DNA from: Microvirga sp. TS319
Lineage (GTDB): Bacteria; Pseudomonadota; Alphaproteobacteria; Rhizobiales; Beijerinckiaceae
NCBI RefSeq assembly: GCF_041276405.1
Contig: NZ_JBGGGT010000002.1
Location: 1,339,001-1,403,000 of the forward strand
Length of the DNA stretch: 64,000 nt
Reading direction: 5' to 3'
Positions 17,786 to 32,722 of the stretch are shown piece by piece; the first letter of the stretch is position 1; the number at the start of each line of letters is the position of its first letter. Both the position numbers and the translations under genes were made by a program. The notes below the pieces were generated by a model that did not search any database, was not told where the DNA came from, and worked only from the letters and a program-made list of their open reading frames with translations.

Positions 17786-17919
17786 TAGAGCATCGGACGT
17801 GAAAAGTGGATTTGCACTTTTGGGATTGAATCCGATGCTGCCTTCCTGGAAAGTGCGCATCGTGCGGAAGACCGGGTCCACTTTTCGCGAGCGCGGCCCG
17901 CCGGGTCCACACGATGCGC
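17786..17919. repeat. Two palindromic elements (CATCG family)
   Basis: The first runs from TAGAGCATCGGACG to TCCGATGCTG, with inner arms AAAAGTGG and CACTTTT. The second runs from GCGCATCGTGCGG to CACGATGCGC. They separate the transporter operon from the patatin gene and contain out-of-frame or alternative start codons for it. Confidence 0.75.
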
Positions 17920-17943
17920 TGGGCAGGTTCGCGGGAGGCCGGA

Positions 17944-19011
17944 ATGACGGGGCGTGCGGCAAAGCAATCCACGAAGCTCCTCGGCCTGGTCGGGCCCAAC
18001 GCCGAGAAGACCGTTTCCCTGGCGCTTCAGGGGGGTGGAGCGCATGGGGCGTTCACCTGGGGCGTTCTGGATTATCTGCTGGAGGATGGCCGTCTGGCCA
18101 TCGAGGCCATCACGGGCGCAAGCGCAGGGGCGATGAACGCCGTCGTCCTCGTGGAGGGCTGGCTCGAGGGAGGGCGCGACGGCGCACGGGAGCAGCTGCG
18201 GACATTCTGGAAGCGCGTCAGCCTCGACGGTGGTCTCTCGCCCGTTCAGCGCTCTCTGTTCGATCAATTCCTGAGCTATTGGGGCGGGGCGCGGGCGTCC
18301 GCGCCGCTTTGGACGGACGCATGGGCCAATGTCACGAGCCCCTACGATCTGAACCCGCTGGACATCAATCCGTTGCGGGATGCGCTTGGCGAACTGATCA
18401 ATTTCGAGCGCGTCAGGAGCTGCACGGAGACGAAGCTCTTCATCTCGGCGACAAATGTCTGGACGGGAAAGATCCGCGTCTTCTCGGCTCCCGAACTGAC
18501 GGTCGATCATGTCCTGGCCTCCGCGTGCCTGCCGACGGTCTTCAAGGCCGTGGAGATCGATGGAGAGCCCTATTGGGATGGCGGCTACACGGGAAATCCC
18601 GCGCTGTTCCCGATCTTCTACGAAGCGGAATCCGACGACATCGTGCTGGTTCAGATCAATCCCATCGAGCGCCGCACGACGCCGCGCACGGCACAGGAAA
18701 TTCAGGGCAGGCTGACCGAGATCACCTTCAACGCGAATCTCCTCTATGAACTGCGCGCCATCGGCTTCGTCGGGCGCCTGATCGATCAGGGAAAGCTTTC
18801 GACGGACGACTACAAGCGCGTTCTGATGCACCGCATCCATGGTGGCGCCGCGCTCGATGCCTATGCTGCGTCATCGCGTCTCAATGCGCGCTGGGATTTC
18901 TTCAAGAAGCTGAAGAATCTGGGCCGCTCGTCCGCCCGCCATTGGCTGGCCGAGCACTTCGAGGCTCTCGGACGGGAGAGCACGCTTGATCTCACCAATG
19001 CCCAGGCTTAG
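17944..19011 (+). CDS. Patatin-like phospholipase
   Basis: Ser-Asp dyad lipid hydrolase of about 355 residues. The oxyanion loop is LQGGGAHGAF, the nucleophile elbow is GASAG and the catalytic Asp is in WDGGYTGNP. No signal peptide or membrane segment is seen, so it should be cytosolic or membrane-associated. The ATG at 17944 is used because GGGAGG precedes it; the in-frame ATG at 17914 sits in a dispersed repeat. A DUF763 gene follows 55 bases downstream on the same strand. The substrate is unknown; related bacterial proteins include acyl hydrolases and PHB-associated lipases. Confidence 0.87.
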   Translation: MTGRAAKQSTKLLGLVGPNAEKTVSLALQGGGAHGAFTWGVLDYLLEDGRLAIEAITGASAGAMNAVVLVEGWLEGGRDGAREQLRTFWKRVSLDGGLSPVQRSLFDQFLSYWGGARASAPLWTDAWANVTSPYDLNPLDINPLRDALGELINFERVRSCTETKLFISATNVWTGKIRVFSAPELTVDHVLASACLPTVFKAVEIDGEPYWDGGYTGNPALFPIFYEAESDDIVLVQINPIERRTTPRTAQEIQGRLTEITFNANLLYELRAIGFVGRLIDQGKLSTDDYKRVLMHRIHGGAALDAYAASSRLNARWDFFKKLKNLGRSSARHWLAEHFEALGRESTLDLTNAQA

Positions 19012-19066
19012 CTAGCTCGGGTACGTCACATCGGATCGCGAGATCCCGCGAAAGGCCTTATCTCTC

Positions 19067-20302
19067 ATGGCGAGAAAAGCAGGCAGTGCGGACCTGCCGC
19101 TGCACGGCGGGCATGTGCCCAAATGGCTTGCGGACCGCATGACGCGCCTCGGCGCCGTGATGAGCGAGGCCATCGTTCATCATTACGGCCGCGATGAATT
19201 GCTGCGCCGACTGGCGCATCCTTTCTGGTTCCAATCCTTCGGAGCCGTCATGGGGATGGATTGGCATTCGTCCGGCATCACCACCAGCGTGATCGGCGCC
19301 TTGAAGCGGGGCCTGACTCCCCTGTCGCGGGAACTCGGCATCCATGTCTGCGGCGGGCGAGGACGCCATTCGCGACAGACGCCGCAAGAACTCGTCGCCA
19401 TCGGTGAGCGCGTGGGCTTCGACGGCTCGGCTCTCGCGCAGGCAAGCCGCCTGGTCGCCAAGGTCGACAGTGCCGCGATCCAGGACGGTTTCGACCTCTA
19501 TCTGCACGGCTTCATCGTCACCGATGACGGACGATGGGCCGTCGTTCAACAGGGCATGAACGACGCGCGTCGGCAGGCGCGCCGGTATCACTGGCTGTCG
19601 GAGGATCTCAAGAGCTTCGTCGACGAGCCGCATAAGGGGATCGACGGGGTCGGGCAGGGGCGGATCGTCAACCTGACGGACCGGCGGGCCGAGGCCTCGC
19701 GCCGGGCCCAGATCGACGTCCTCGGCACGCTCGGGCCGGACGGCGTCGCGCGGCGGTTCGTGGCTCTGAGCGAGAGGGAGGTGGAGCCCTCGCCGCAGCC
19801 GCTGCTGCCCCATCTCGTCATGCCGGAGCATCACGATGTCCGGTCCAAGGACGTGGTGCTGCGTCGTCTGCACGGCAGTTTGGCGGCGGCCGCGGATCGG
19901 GGCCCCGAGGATTTTCCCGACCTTCTTCTGACCCCCGGCGTGGGCCCGCGAACCGTGGAGGCGCTGGCGATGGTGGCCGAGGTGGTTCATGGGGCGCCGT
20001 GCCGCTTCACCGATCCGGCCCGGTTCTCCTTCGCTCACGGCGGCAAGGACCGGCACCCCTTCCCGGTGCCGGTCCGGGTCTACGACGAAACCATCCGGGT
20101 GCTCAAATCGGCCGTTCAGAAAGCAAAGCTCGGACAGCAGGATGAGCTTTTCGCCTTGAAGCGGCTCGACGATCAAGCCCGCACCCTGGAGAGCGTCGCC
20201 GGCGGTCCCGGTTTCGACGCGCTGGTGGAGGGAGAGCGGGCCAAATCCCATCGCTATGGCGGCCGTTCCGTCTTTGGCGATGAGCCGCCTCCGTCGGCCT
20301 AG
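19067..20302 (+). CDS. DUF763 domain protein
   Basis: A 411-residue protein that begins with the DUF763 hallmark ADLPLHGGHVPKWLADRM and contains HPFWFQSFGAVMGMDWHSSG and ELGIHVCGGRGRHSRQTP. DUF763 is scattered over archaea and bacteria and has no established function. Many His, Asp and Glu residues are conserved-looking, which would fit a metal-dependent enzyme, but this is a guess. A helix-hairpin-like LLTPGVGPRTVEALAMVAE near residue 290 suggests DNA contact. GAAAGG lies before the ATG. The TAG stop is the first codon of a palindromic element. Confidence 0.8.
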   Translation: MARKAGSADLPLHGGHVPKWLADRMTRLGAVMSEAIVHHYGRDELLRRLAHPFWFQSFGAVMGMDWHSSGITTSVIGALKRGLTPLSRELGIHVCGGRGRHSRQTPQELVAIGERVGFDGSALAQASRLVAKVDSAAIQDGFDLYLHGFIVTDDGRWAVVQQGMNDARRQARRYHWLSEDLKSFVDEPHKGIDGVGQGRIVNLTDRRAEASRRAQIDVLGTLGPDGVARRFVALSEREVEPSPQPLLPHLVMPEHHDVRSKDVVLRRLHGSLAAAADRGPEDFPDLLLTPGVGPRTVEALAMVAEVVHGAPCRFTDPARFSFAHGGKDRHPFPVPVRVYDETIRVLKSAVQKAKLGQQDELFALKRLDDQARTLESVAGGPGFDALVEGERAKSHRYGGRSVFGDEPPPSA

Positions 20303-20430
20303 CGCATCGTGCGAACTAGCGCATCGTGCGAAGAAGTAGCCGGGTCGTTCCCAAGAACGATGCGTTCCTCTAGGAAGGAGCAACGAATTCGATCCCAGAA
20401 GCGGAATCCACTTTTCACGTCCGATGCTCT
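20300..20430. repeat. Palindromic elements after the DUF763 gene
   Basis: Starts at the TAG stop of the DUF763 gene. TAGCGCATCGTGCGAA occurs twice in tandem (the first copy truncated), followed by AACGATGCGTTCC. A second half ends with CACTTTTCACGTCCGATGCTC. It fills most of the gap to the next small gene. Confidence 0.7.
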
Positions 20431-20570
20431 CGCGCATCGGCGTCGGGTGGGATGAGACGCCGCACATCACATGCGTGCCATGTGCTTGCCGGGCAACGGC
20501 ATTTCCCCCATGCTCCGAGAGCGGCCGAGCCATACAAGGAGATAACCGGCTGCGCATGGGGCATGACGCT

Positions 20571-20840
20571 ATGGACAGTCAGACAACAGTTCTCGGAATT
20601 CTGAAGAAGGCCCGCGAGCTCGTCGATGCGGGGCAGCATGGAGGCATCATCGAGGCCATCAGCGCGCTTAAAGGCGAGGCCAGCGGGCCGAAGCGCGATC
20701 TGGCCTATTACGCGGTCCTGGAAACCGCGAGTGCCGGTCGCGGAGAGGTCGGAATGTCAGCCTTGTCGGCCGCAAGCCGGGATGCGGCCATGGCCCTGCT
20801 CGATGCGACCATCAGGCGAATGACCTCGAAGCTGCATTAG
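20571..20840 (+). CDS. Small hypothetical protein
   Basis: Predicted 89-residue, mostly helical, cytosolic protein (begins MDSQTTVLGILKKAREL, ends TIRRMTSKLH). The frame is open much further upstream, but that part overlaps repeat DNA and is cysteine- and arginine-rich. The ATG at 20571 (or 20556) is the likely start, though the ribosome-binding site is poor. The DUF763 gene lies upstream on the same strand but is separated by palindromes. No family is recognised. Its TAG stop lies at the beginning of the next dispersed element. Confidence 0.55.
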   Translation: MDSQTTVLGILKKARELVDAGQHGGIIEAISALKGEASGPKRDLAYYAVLETASAGRGEVGMSALSAASRDAAMALLDATIRRMTSKLH

Positions 20841-20964
20841 AGCATCGGACGGGAAAAGTGGATTCCACTTTTAGGATCGAATCCGATGCCCCACTCCTTG
20901 GATGGCGCATCGTTTGAGCGAAAAACCAGGGCCACTTTTCGCTCGCGCGGCCCCGGGACGATAC
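20838..20964. repeat. Palindromic elements after the small hypothetical gene
   Basis: Begins with the TAG stop of the preceding gene: TAGAGCATCGGACGG, inner arms AAAAGTGGATTCCACTTTT, then ATCCGATGCC. A second, more divergent GCGCATCG-type element follows. It lies between convergent genes. Confidence 0.72.
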
Positions 20965-21041
20965 GTGAGAGGATGCCCGCTTCGTCATCCCGGAACAGCC
21001 TTTGACTGCCCAGGGCGACGGGGTGCGGAACGGAGTCCTTT

Positions 21042-22202
21042 TTACGCGAGGGCCGAACGCAGATCTTGGATCAGGTCGTCCGCGTCTTCGATGCCGACCG
21101 ACAGGCGAACCAGTCCGTCGTCGATTCCGAGTTCCGCGCGCACCTGCGGCGGAACGGATGCGTGGGTCATGATCGCCGGGTGCTCGATCAGGCTCTCGAC
21201 GCCGCCGAGGCTCTCGGCCAGCGTGAAGAGCTGGCAGCGCTCCAGGAGGCGCGTCGCGCCGTCGAGGCCACCCTTGATGCGTGCCGTGATGATGCCGCCG
21301 AAGCCACGCATCTGGCGTTTGGCCAGTTCATGCTGCGGATGGGAGGTGAGGCCCGGGTAAATCACGCCGTCCACCTGGGGATGCGCCTCGAGGAATTCCG
21401 CGATCTTCAAGGCCGATGTGCAATGCCGCTCCATACGCAGCGACAGGGTCTTCAGGCCGCGAAGGGCCAGGAAGCTGTCGAACGGGCCCGAGATCGAGCC
21501 GACGGCATTCTGCAGGAAGCCGATCTTTTCGCGAACCTCTTGGTTCTGGCCGACCACCACAACGCCGCCGACCATATCGGAATGCCCGTTGAGGTACTTG
21601 GTCGTGGAATGGATCACGATATCGAAACCGAATTCCAGCGGGCGCTGCACCCAGGGGCTGGCGAAGGTGTTGTCGGCGACCAGGAGCGTGCCGTGTCCGC
21701 GCGCCGCCTGTGCGATGGCTTCGAGATCCGCGAGCTTCAGGAGCGGATTGGTCGGTGTTTCCACCCAGACGAGGCGCGTGTTGGGGCGCAGGGCCGCTTT
21801 CACGGCATCCGTGTCGCTGAGATCGACATAGGTGATGTCGAGGCCCGCGGATTGCTTGCGCACCTTCTCGAACAGCCGGCGCGTGCCGCCGTAGAGATCG
21901 TCCGATGCGACGATATGCGAGCCGCTCTCCAGCATGTCGAGGACCGTGGCGCTCGCGGCCAGCCCCGACGAGAAGGCGAAGGCGGCGGAGCCGCCCTCGA
22001 GATCCGCGATGCAGCGCTCGAAGGCCATTCGGGTGGGGTTCTGGGAGCGTGCGTATTCGTAGCCCTTGTGAACGCCGGGGCTTTCCTGCGCAAAGGTCGA
22101 GGTCGCATAGATCGGCATCATCACCGCGCCCGTCGTCGGGTCAGGCGATTGGCCCGCATGGATGCAGCGGGTGGAAAAGGCGAGTTGGTTGCGAGTGGTC
22201 AT
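21042..22202 (-). CDS. Cystathionine gamma-lyase-type PLP enzyme
   Basis: A 386-residue Cys/Met-metabolism PLP enzyme. The Schiff-base lysine is Lys202 in HSTTKYLNGHSD, with the phosphate-binding SSGLAAS and YARSQNPTR motifs. It likely cleaves cystathionine to cysteine, 2-oxobutyrate and ammonia, completing reverse trans-sulfuration after the beta-synthase encoded upstream. Its ATG overlaps the TGA of that gene by one base, so translation is coupled. A cystathionine gamma-synthase or methionine gamma-lyase activity cannot be excluded from sequence, but the pairing favours the lyase. Confidence 0.88.
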   Translation of the reverse strand: MTTRNQLAFSTRCIHAGQSPDPTTGAVMMPIYATSTFAQESPGVHKGYEYARSQNPTRMAFERCIADLEGGSAAFAFSSGLAASATVLDMLESGSHIVASDDLYGGTRRLFEKVRKQSAGLDITYVDLSDTDAVKAALRPNTRLVWVETPTNPLLKLADLEAIAQAARGHGTLLVADNTFASPWVQRPLEFGFDIVIHSTTKYLNGHSDMVGGVVVVGQNQEVREKIGFLQNAVGSISGPFDSFLALRGLKTLSLRMERHCTSALKIAEFLEAHPQVDGVIYPGLTSHPQHELAKRQMRGFGGIITARIKGGLDGATRLLERCQLFTLAESLGGVESLIEHPAIMTHASVPPQVRAELGIDDGLVRLSVGIEDADDLIQDLRSALA

Positions 22203-23575
22203 CAGGCTTGAATCCGGAAGAAGTTGATGAGGTCGATGCGGGTGGCGAGGCCGACGAAGGTGTCGCTGTCCATGATGACCGGAACGAGACCTGCGGCAAA
22301 GAGCGGCAGGAGGTCGTTCACAGGCGCTTGGGCGGATACCGTCTGGAGGCGCGTGACCATGATCTCGCGCACCGGCTTGTTGAAGACGCTTTGCGGATCG
22401 TTCTCGTTCGCCACCAGAGCATCGAGAATGTCGCTTTCGTCGACGAGGCCGACGACGCGTCCGTCCTCGATCACGGGCAATTGCGAGATGTCGGAGGAGC
22501 GCATCCGCGCGAAGGCGGAACGAAGCGTCTCATGAGGGGAGACGAAGATCGTCGCGCCTTCGCCGAAGGGGTTGATGACAACGTCGCGCGCGGTTCCGGT
22601 GGCCTTGCGGTCGAGCCAGCCTTCCTGCGCCATGAAGGCGTCGTTGAACACTTTCGACAGATACTTGGCGCCCGTATCGCAGACGAGCGTCACGACGCGC
22701 TTGGCCTCGCTCTGCTCGCGGCAATAGCGCAAGGCGGCGGCGAGCAATGTGCCGGACGACGAGCCGGCGAGGATTCCTTCCTTGCGGAGCAGATCGCGCG
22801 CCGCCGAGAAGCTTTCCTTGTCGCTAATGGAATAGGCCTTCCGGACCAGGGAGAGATCGCAGTTCGGCGGCACGAAGTCCTCGCCGATGCCCTCGACAGC
22901 CCAGGACCCGGCCTCCGTCATCTCGCCCGTCTCGACGAGAGGGGCGAGGATCGAGCCGGCCGGATCGGCCAGAACCATCGCCGTCTTGGGTGAGGCCTTC
23001 TTGAGATAGCGCCCGATGCCGGTCAGGGTGCCGCCCGAGCCGACACCGACCACGACGGCGTCCACATCGCTGTTCATCCCGTCGAGAATCTCAGGTCCGG
23101 TGCTGGCTTCGTGCGCGGCCGGATTGGCCGGGTTCTCGAACTGGTTGATATAGACGGCGCCAGGGGTCTTGCCGGTGATCTCCAGGGCGAGGTCCTGATA
23201 GTAATCGGGATGTCCCTTGCCGACATCGGAGCGCGTGATGACGACTTCCGCGCCGAGCGCCTTGGCATGCAACACCTTCTCGCGGGACATCTTGTCTGGA
23301 ACGACCAGGAGCGTGCGGTAGCCCTTGCTGGCCCCGACCAGGGCGAGCCCGACGCCGGTATTGCCTGCCGTCGCCTCGATGATGGTGCCGCCTGCCTTCA
23401 GGCTGCCGTTCCTTTCGGCGGCCTCGATCATGGCGCGGGCGGGGCGGTCCTTGATGGAGCCGCTCGGGTTGGCGCTCTCGAGCTTCAGGAACAGACTGCA
23501 GGGACCCGTATCAAGGCTTGTCACCTCCATAAGTGGGGTCCGACCGATCAGGTCGAGGGCTCCGCGAGCGGCCAT
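22202..23575 (-). CDS. cbs: Cystathionine beta-synthase with C-terminal CBS domains
   Basis: Condenses serine (or O-acetylserine) and homocysteine to cystathionine. The PLP domain (about residues 1-315) has Lys42 in PSGSIKDRPA and the phosphate loop GSGGTLTG. A tandem CBS-domain pair occupies about 330-457, as in the regulated eukaryote-like enzymes. There is no N-terminal haem-binding region, consistent with bacterial members. AAGGA lies upstream of the ATG. First gene of a two-gene operon with the gamma-lyase; divergent from a LysR gene that may control it. Confidence 0.9.
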   Translation of the reverse strand: MAARGALDLIGRTPLMEVTSLDTGPCSLFLKLESANPSGSIKDRPARAMIEAAERNGSLKAGGTIIEATAGNTGVGLALVGASKGYRTLLVVPDKMSREKVLHAKALGAEVVITRSDVGKGHPDYYQDLALEITGKTPGAVYINQFENPANPAAHEASTGPEILDGMNSDVDAVVVGVGSGGTLTGIGRYLKKASPKTAMVLADPAGSILAPLVETGEMTEAGSWAVEGIGEDFVPPNCDLSLVRKAYSISDKESFSAARDLLRKEGILAGSSSGTLLAAALRYCREQSEAKRVVTLVCDTGAKYLSKVFNDAFMAQEGWLDRKATGTARDVVINPFGEGATIFVSPHETLRSAFARMRSSDISQLPVIEDGRVVGLVDESDILDALVANENDPQSVFNKPVREIMVTRLQTVSAQAPVNDLLPLFAAGLVPVIMDSDTFVGLATRIDLINFFRIQA

Positions 23576-23801
23576 TTAACATAATCCTTATGTATAATAA
23601 GTCTTCGCTTCTATATAAATGTGAAAATCGTTCCTGCCTATAGTCACTGGAGGAAACTTGTAGGCTTCCACCGGGCACTTTCAATCCGAAGCTTCCTTGT
23701 TGGAAGGAGCGATGCGCGCTTTCCGGTTCGCCGACACTTCATTCCTCGCATTGCCAATTCGGGCCGAACGGATAAAACCTCACCTGTCTGGAGTGAGATC
23801 C

Positions 23802-24728
23802 ATGCTCGACCGCATTACCGGGATGCAGATTTTCGTGCGGGTCGCAACCCTCGGCAGCCTCTCCGCGGCCGCGCGCTCGCTCGGCATTTCACAGACCATG
23901 GCGACGAAGCATGTCGGTGCCATCGAGGAGCGCCTGGGCATCAAGCTCCTGCACCGGACGACCCGGCGGCTGACTCTGACCGAGGCCGGACGACGCTATC
24001 TCGAAAGCGCGGAGCGCATACTGGCGGAGGTCGAGGAGGCCGATGCCGCGGCCTCGGCCGAGCGCGTCGAGGTACGGGGCATGCTGAGGGTGAACGCTCC
24101 CCTGTCTTTCGGCGTCCGCGAGGTCGCACCCCTCATGGCCGAGTTCTCGCGCCTCCATCCCGCCGTGACGGTCGATCTCGGCCTGAACGATCGTTTCGTC
24201 GATCTGATCGACGAAGGGTGGGACGTGGCCATTCGGATCGGGCGGATGCGGGACTCGACCATGGTCGCCCGCAGAATCGCGCCGTGCCGCCTCGTGCTTT
24301 GCGGATCTCCCGCCTATCTTGCCGAGAAAGGAACGCCGAGCACGGTCGCGGATCTCCAGCAGCACAATTGCCTGGGCTACACCCTCTCCCAAGGCGTCGG
24401 ACCGGACGGGTGGTCCTTCGGCGCCGATGGCAGGGTGAAGGTGCCGATCAAGGGCAACCTGCGCATCAACAATGGTGATGCCCTGGTGGCCGCGGCCGTT
24501 GCAGGGCAGGGGCTTATCTATCAGCCGACCTTCATCACGAGCCATGATCTGCGCGAGGGGCGGCTGATCGCATTGACCCTCGACCATCCTCCTCTCGATC
24601 TGCCGGGCATTTTCGCCGTCTACCCATCCGACCGTCATCCTCCTGCCAAGGTACGCGCCTTCGTGGACTTTCTCGCACGGCGCTTCGGATCCAATCCCCC
24701 TTGGGACAGGGGCCTTAAGCGCGCGTAG
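23802..24728 (+). CDS. LysR-family transcriptional regulator
   Basis: A 308-residue LysR protein of the PA0191/DsdC-like broad group. The helix-turn-helix is at about residues 16-37 (SLSAAARSLGISQTMATKHV), followed by a PBP2 effector domain. The ATG at 23802 has GGAG seven bases upstream; a frame open to 23697 would add residues unlike the family. It is divergent from the trans-sulfuration operon across about 225 bases, a typical arrangement for a LysR regulator and its target. Control of that operon is inferred, not shown. Confidence 0.85.
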   Translation: MLDRITGMQIFVRVATLGSLSAAARSLGISQTMATKHVGAIEERLGIKLLHRTTRRLTLTEAGRRYLESAERILAEVEEADAAASAERVEVRGMLRVNAPLSFGVREVAPLMAEFSRLHPAVTVDLGLNDRFVDLIDEGWDVAIRIGRMRDSTMVARRIAPCRLVLCGSPAYLAEKGTPSTVADLQQHNCLGYTLSQGVGPDGWSFGADGRVKVPIKGNLRINNGDALVAAAVAGQGLIYQPTFITSHDLREGRLIALTLDHPPLDLPGIFAVYPSDRHPPAKVRAFVDFLARRFGSNPPWDRGLKRA

Positions 24729-24825
24729 GTCGAAATCGGCGGGCCGCAAAAACTCAAAGTTGCGGCGAGGGGCAGCACAGCGATCATTCGAGTCCTACGG
24801 CGTTGAAAAGAGTCCTTCCCCTTTC

Positions 24826-24850
24826 GGAACTTTTCTTTGGTCCCTAAGTT
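24826..24850 (+). promoter_or_regulatory. EcfG-type general stress promoter
   Basis: GGAAC-N16-AGTT lies 106 bases upstream of the poly-HAMP kinase start codon. The alphaproteobacterial EcfG consensus is GGAAC-N16-17-CGTT, so only one -10 base differs. Position and strand suit transcription of the kinase operon. Confidence 0.5.
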
Positions 24851-24955
24851 ATCGATGGTCGGCATCCGTCCAGAGCGGTGAGAACACCCGTCGGTATGTC
24901 CGTAGAGCAAGGGGATCCAGGTCAGTTGCCTGGAACGGTGTTACGAGGGGGCTTC

Positions 24956-30522
<5,567 letters not shown>

Positions 30523-30526
<4 letters not shown>

Positions 30527-32622
30527 TGGAACGTTATGGACAAGGCGTGCCCGAATCTGGTCTGAAACCTCAGGTTTCTGGGCACGCCGCGTCTCATCCC
30601 GTGCCGGCGAAGATTCTGGTGGTCGATGACGACCCCCGGAATCTCGTTGCTGTCGAGGAGATCCTTCGGGGGCCCGGGATCGAAATCATCAAAGCCGATT
30701 GCGGCGAGGCTGCTCTGCGGCAGGTTCTCAAGCACGATTTCGCGGTGATTCTGCTCGACGTGCAGATGCCGCGGCTGGACGGTTATGATGTTGCGGGCCT
30801 CATCCGCAACCGGCCCCGGTCCTCGCGGGTTCCGATTTTGTTCCTTACAGCTTTCAACAAGGACGACATGCATGTCTTTCGCGGCTACTCGGCCGGTGCG
30901 GTCGACTATGTGTTCAAGCCGATCGAGCCGCTCATCCTGAAATCGAAGGTCGACATCTTCGTCGACCTCTATCGGAAAACGGAAGAAATCCGCCGTCAGG
31001 GAGAAGAGGAAAGACGCCTGCTGATGGAGAACCTGCGCGTCCGGAGCGAGAAGCTCAAGACCGAGCAGGCTTTGCGTCGCCGCGAGGAGCATCAGTCAAT
31101 CGTTCTGGAATCTCTCCCCATCGCCCTTTATACGGCGTCCGTTCAGGAGGACCACCGGCAGCTGCATTTCACCAACGAGAGCATCGAGCGGATCACCGGG
31201 TTCTCGCCGCAGGACTTTTTGGGGAAACCGGACTTCTGGTTATCCCGCCTTCATCCGGATGATCGGGATCGCGTTCTGGTCCAGCTTCAGGAGTTGACCG
31301 ATCGAGGCACGGTCACCTTGGAATATCGCTGGACCTGTGCGGATGGAAGCGAGCGGTTTTTCCTCGATCAGACCATGCTCATGCATGACGACGACGGACG
31401 GCCGCGTGAGTTTTTCGGCATGTGGTTCGACGTCACTGAGCGCAAGCAGATGGAACAGAATCTGCTTCATGCCAGCAAGCTGGAGGCCGTGGGACGCCTG
31501 ACGGGCGGCATCGCCCACGACTTCAACAATATGCTGAGCGTCGTGATCGGCAACCTCGACCTGCTTCAGAGATCCATCAAAGGCAATGCAAAGGCCGAAA
31601 CCAGGGTGCGGATGGCCCTGGAGGGGGCGCAACGCTGCGCCGACCTCACGCATCGGCTTCTTGCCTTTTCGCGGCGCCAGCCCTTGCAGGTATCGATCAT
31701 CGATGCCGGCGCACTGATGCCTGGCCTCCTGGAGCTGATGCGCCGCACCTTGGGCGAGCGTATCAATGTCAGCCTCCAGCTCGAGGAGGGCGCCCATCCG
31801 ATCGAGGTGGACCGAGCGCAGCTCGAGGCGGCCCTGCTCAACCTTGCGGTCAATGCACGCGATGCCATGCCCGAAGGCGGCGACCTCTCGATTGCCGTCG
31901 GCACGCAAGTGCTGGAGGAAGGCAAGGTCGATCATCCCGGCGAATTCATCGTGATTTCGGTTCAGGACACGGGGACCGGTATGCCTCCGGAGGTTCTGCA
32001 GCGTGTCTTCGAGCCGTTCTTCACGACGAAGGAGAGCGGCAAGGGAACCGGCCTCGGCCTCAGCATGGTCTACGGTTTCGTGCAGCAGTCTCATGGGCAA
32101 GTGGAAATCGACAGCACGCCCAACGAAGGCACCACGATCCGCATCCTCCTGCCGCGCGCTCATGGAAAGGTTGTGAGCCTGAACGACAGGCAGGCGAACG
32201 ACGCGACCCCTTTTGGGGCCGGACAGACGGTTCTCGTCGTGGAGGATAATCCCGCGGTCCGGCAGGTCGCGATCACGACCTTGCGCTCTCTCGGTTTCAC
32301 CGTGATCGAGGCCGAGACAGGTGATGAGGCGGCAGCCTTGTTGCGGGAGAACGATCGTGTGCGATTGGTTCTGTCCGACGTTCGCATGCCTGGCGGGCTG
32401 AGCGGGATCGATCTTGCGCGCATCATCAAGAGCGAGAAGCCGGCCGTACAGGTTCTCCTGACGACCGGATATGTCGACAGCAACGAGACGATCGAGGATG
32501 TGGACATCCTCTACAAACCTTATCGCGCAACGGATCTTGCAGAAAAAATCCAGTCCCTCTTGGACAAGCCTCAGCCTCTGGGGAAAAATATCATCCCGAT
32601 GCGGGCTGCCGCGTCCGTTTGA
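30523..32622 (+). CDS. Hybrid sensor histidine kinase (REC-PAS-HisKA-HATPase-REC)
   Basis: A 699-residue cytosolic hybrid kinase. An N-terminal receiver carries phospho-acceptor Asp79 ([11 protein letters not shown]). A helical linker leads to a PAS/PAC domain (about 195-305), a HisKA-type dimerisation domain with His332 ([11 protein letters not shown]), the HATPase (about 430-545) and a C-terminal receiver with Asp619 (LSDVRMPGG). Its ATG overlaps the stop codon of the poly-HAMP kinase, so both are made together. The N-terminal receiver could accept phosphate from the upstream kinase. No effector domain is present. Confidence 0.92.
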
Positions 32623-32722
32623 GTCGGTGTGCCGCTGTCGTCCTGCCGGGGAAGGTCGATTCAACACTTCGCCGAGCTGAAGACGCGGGGCTCATGAGAG
32701 GATTTCACTCGGAGCGGATCCG

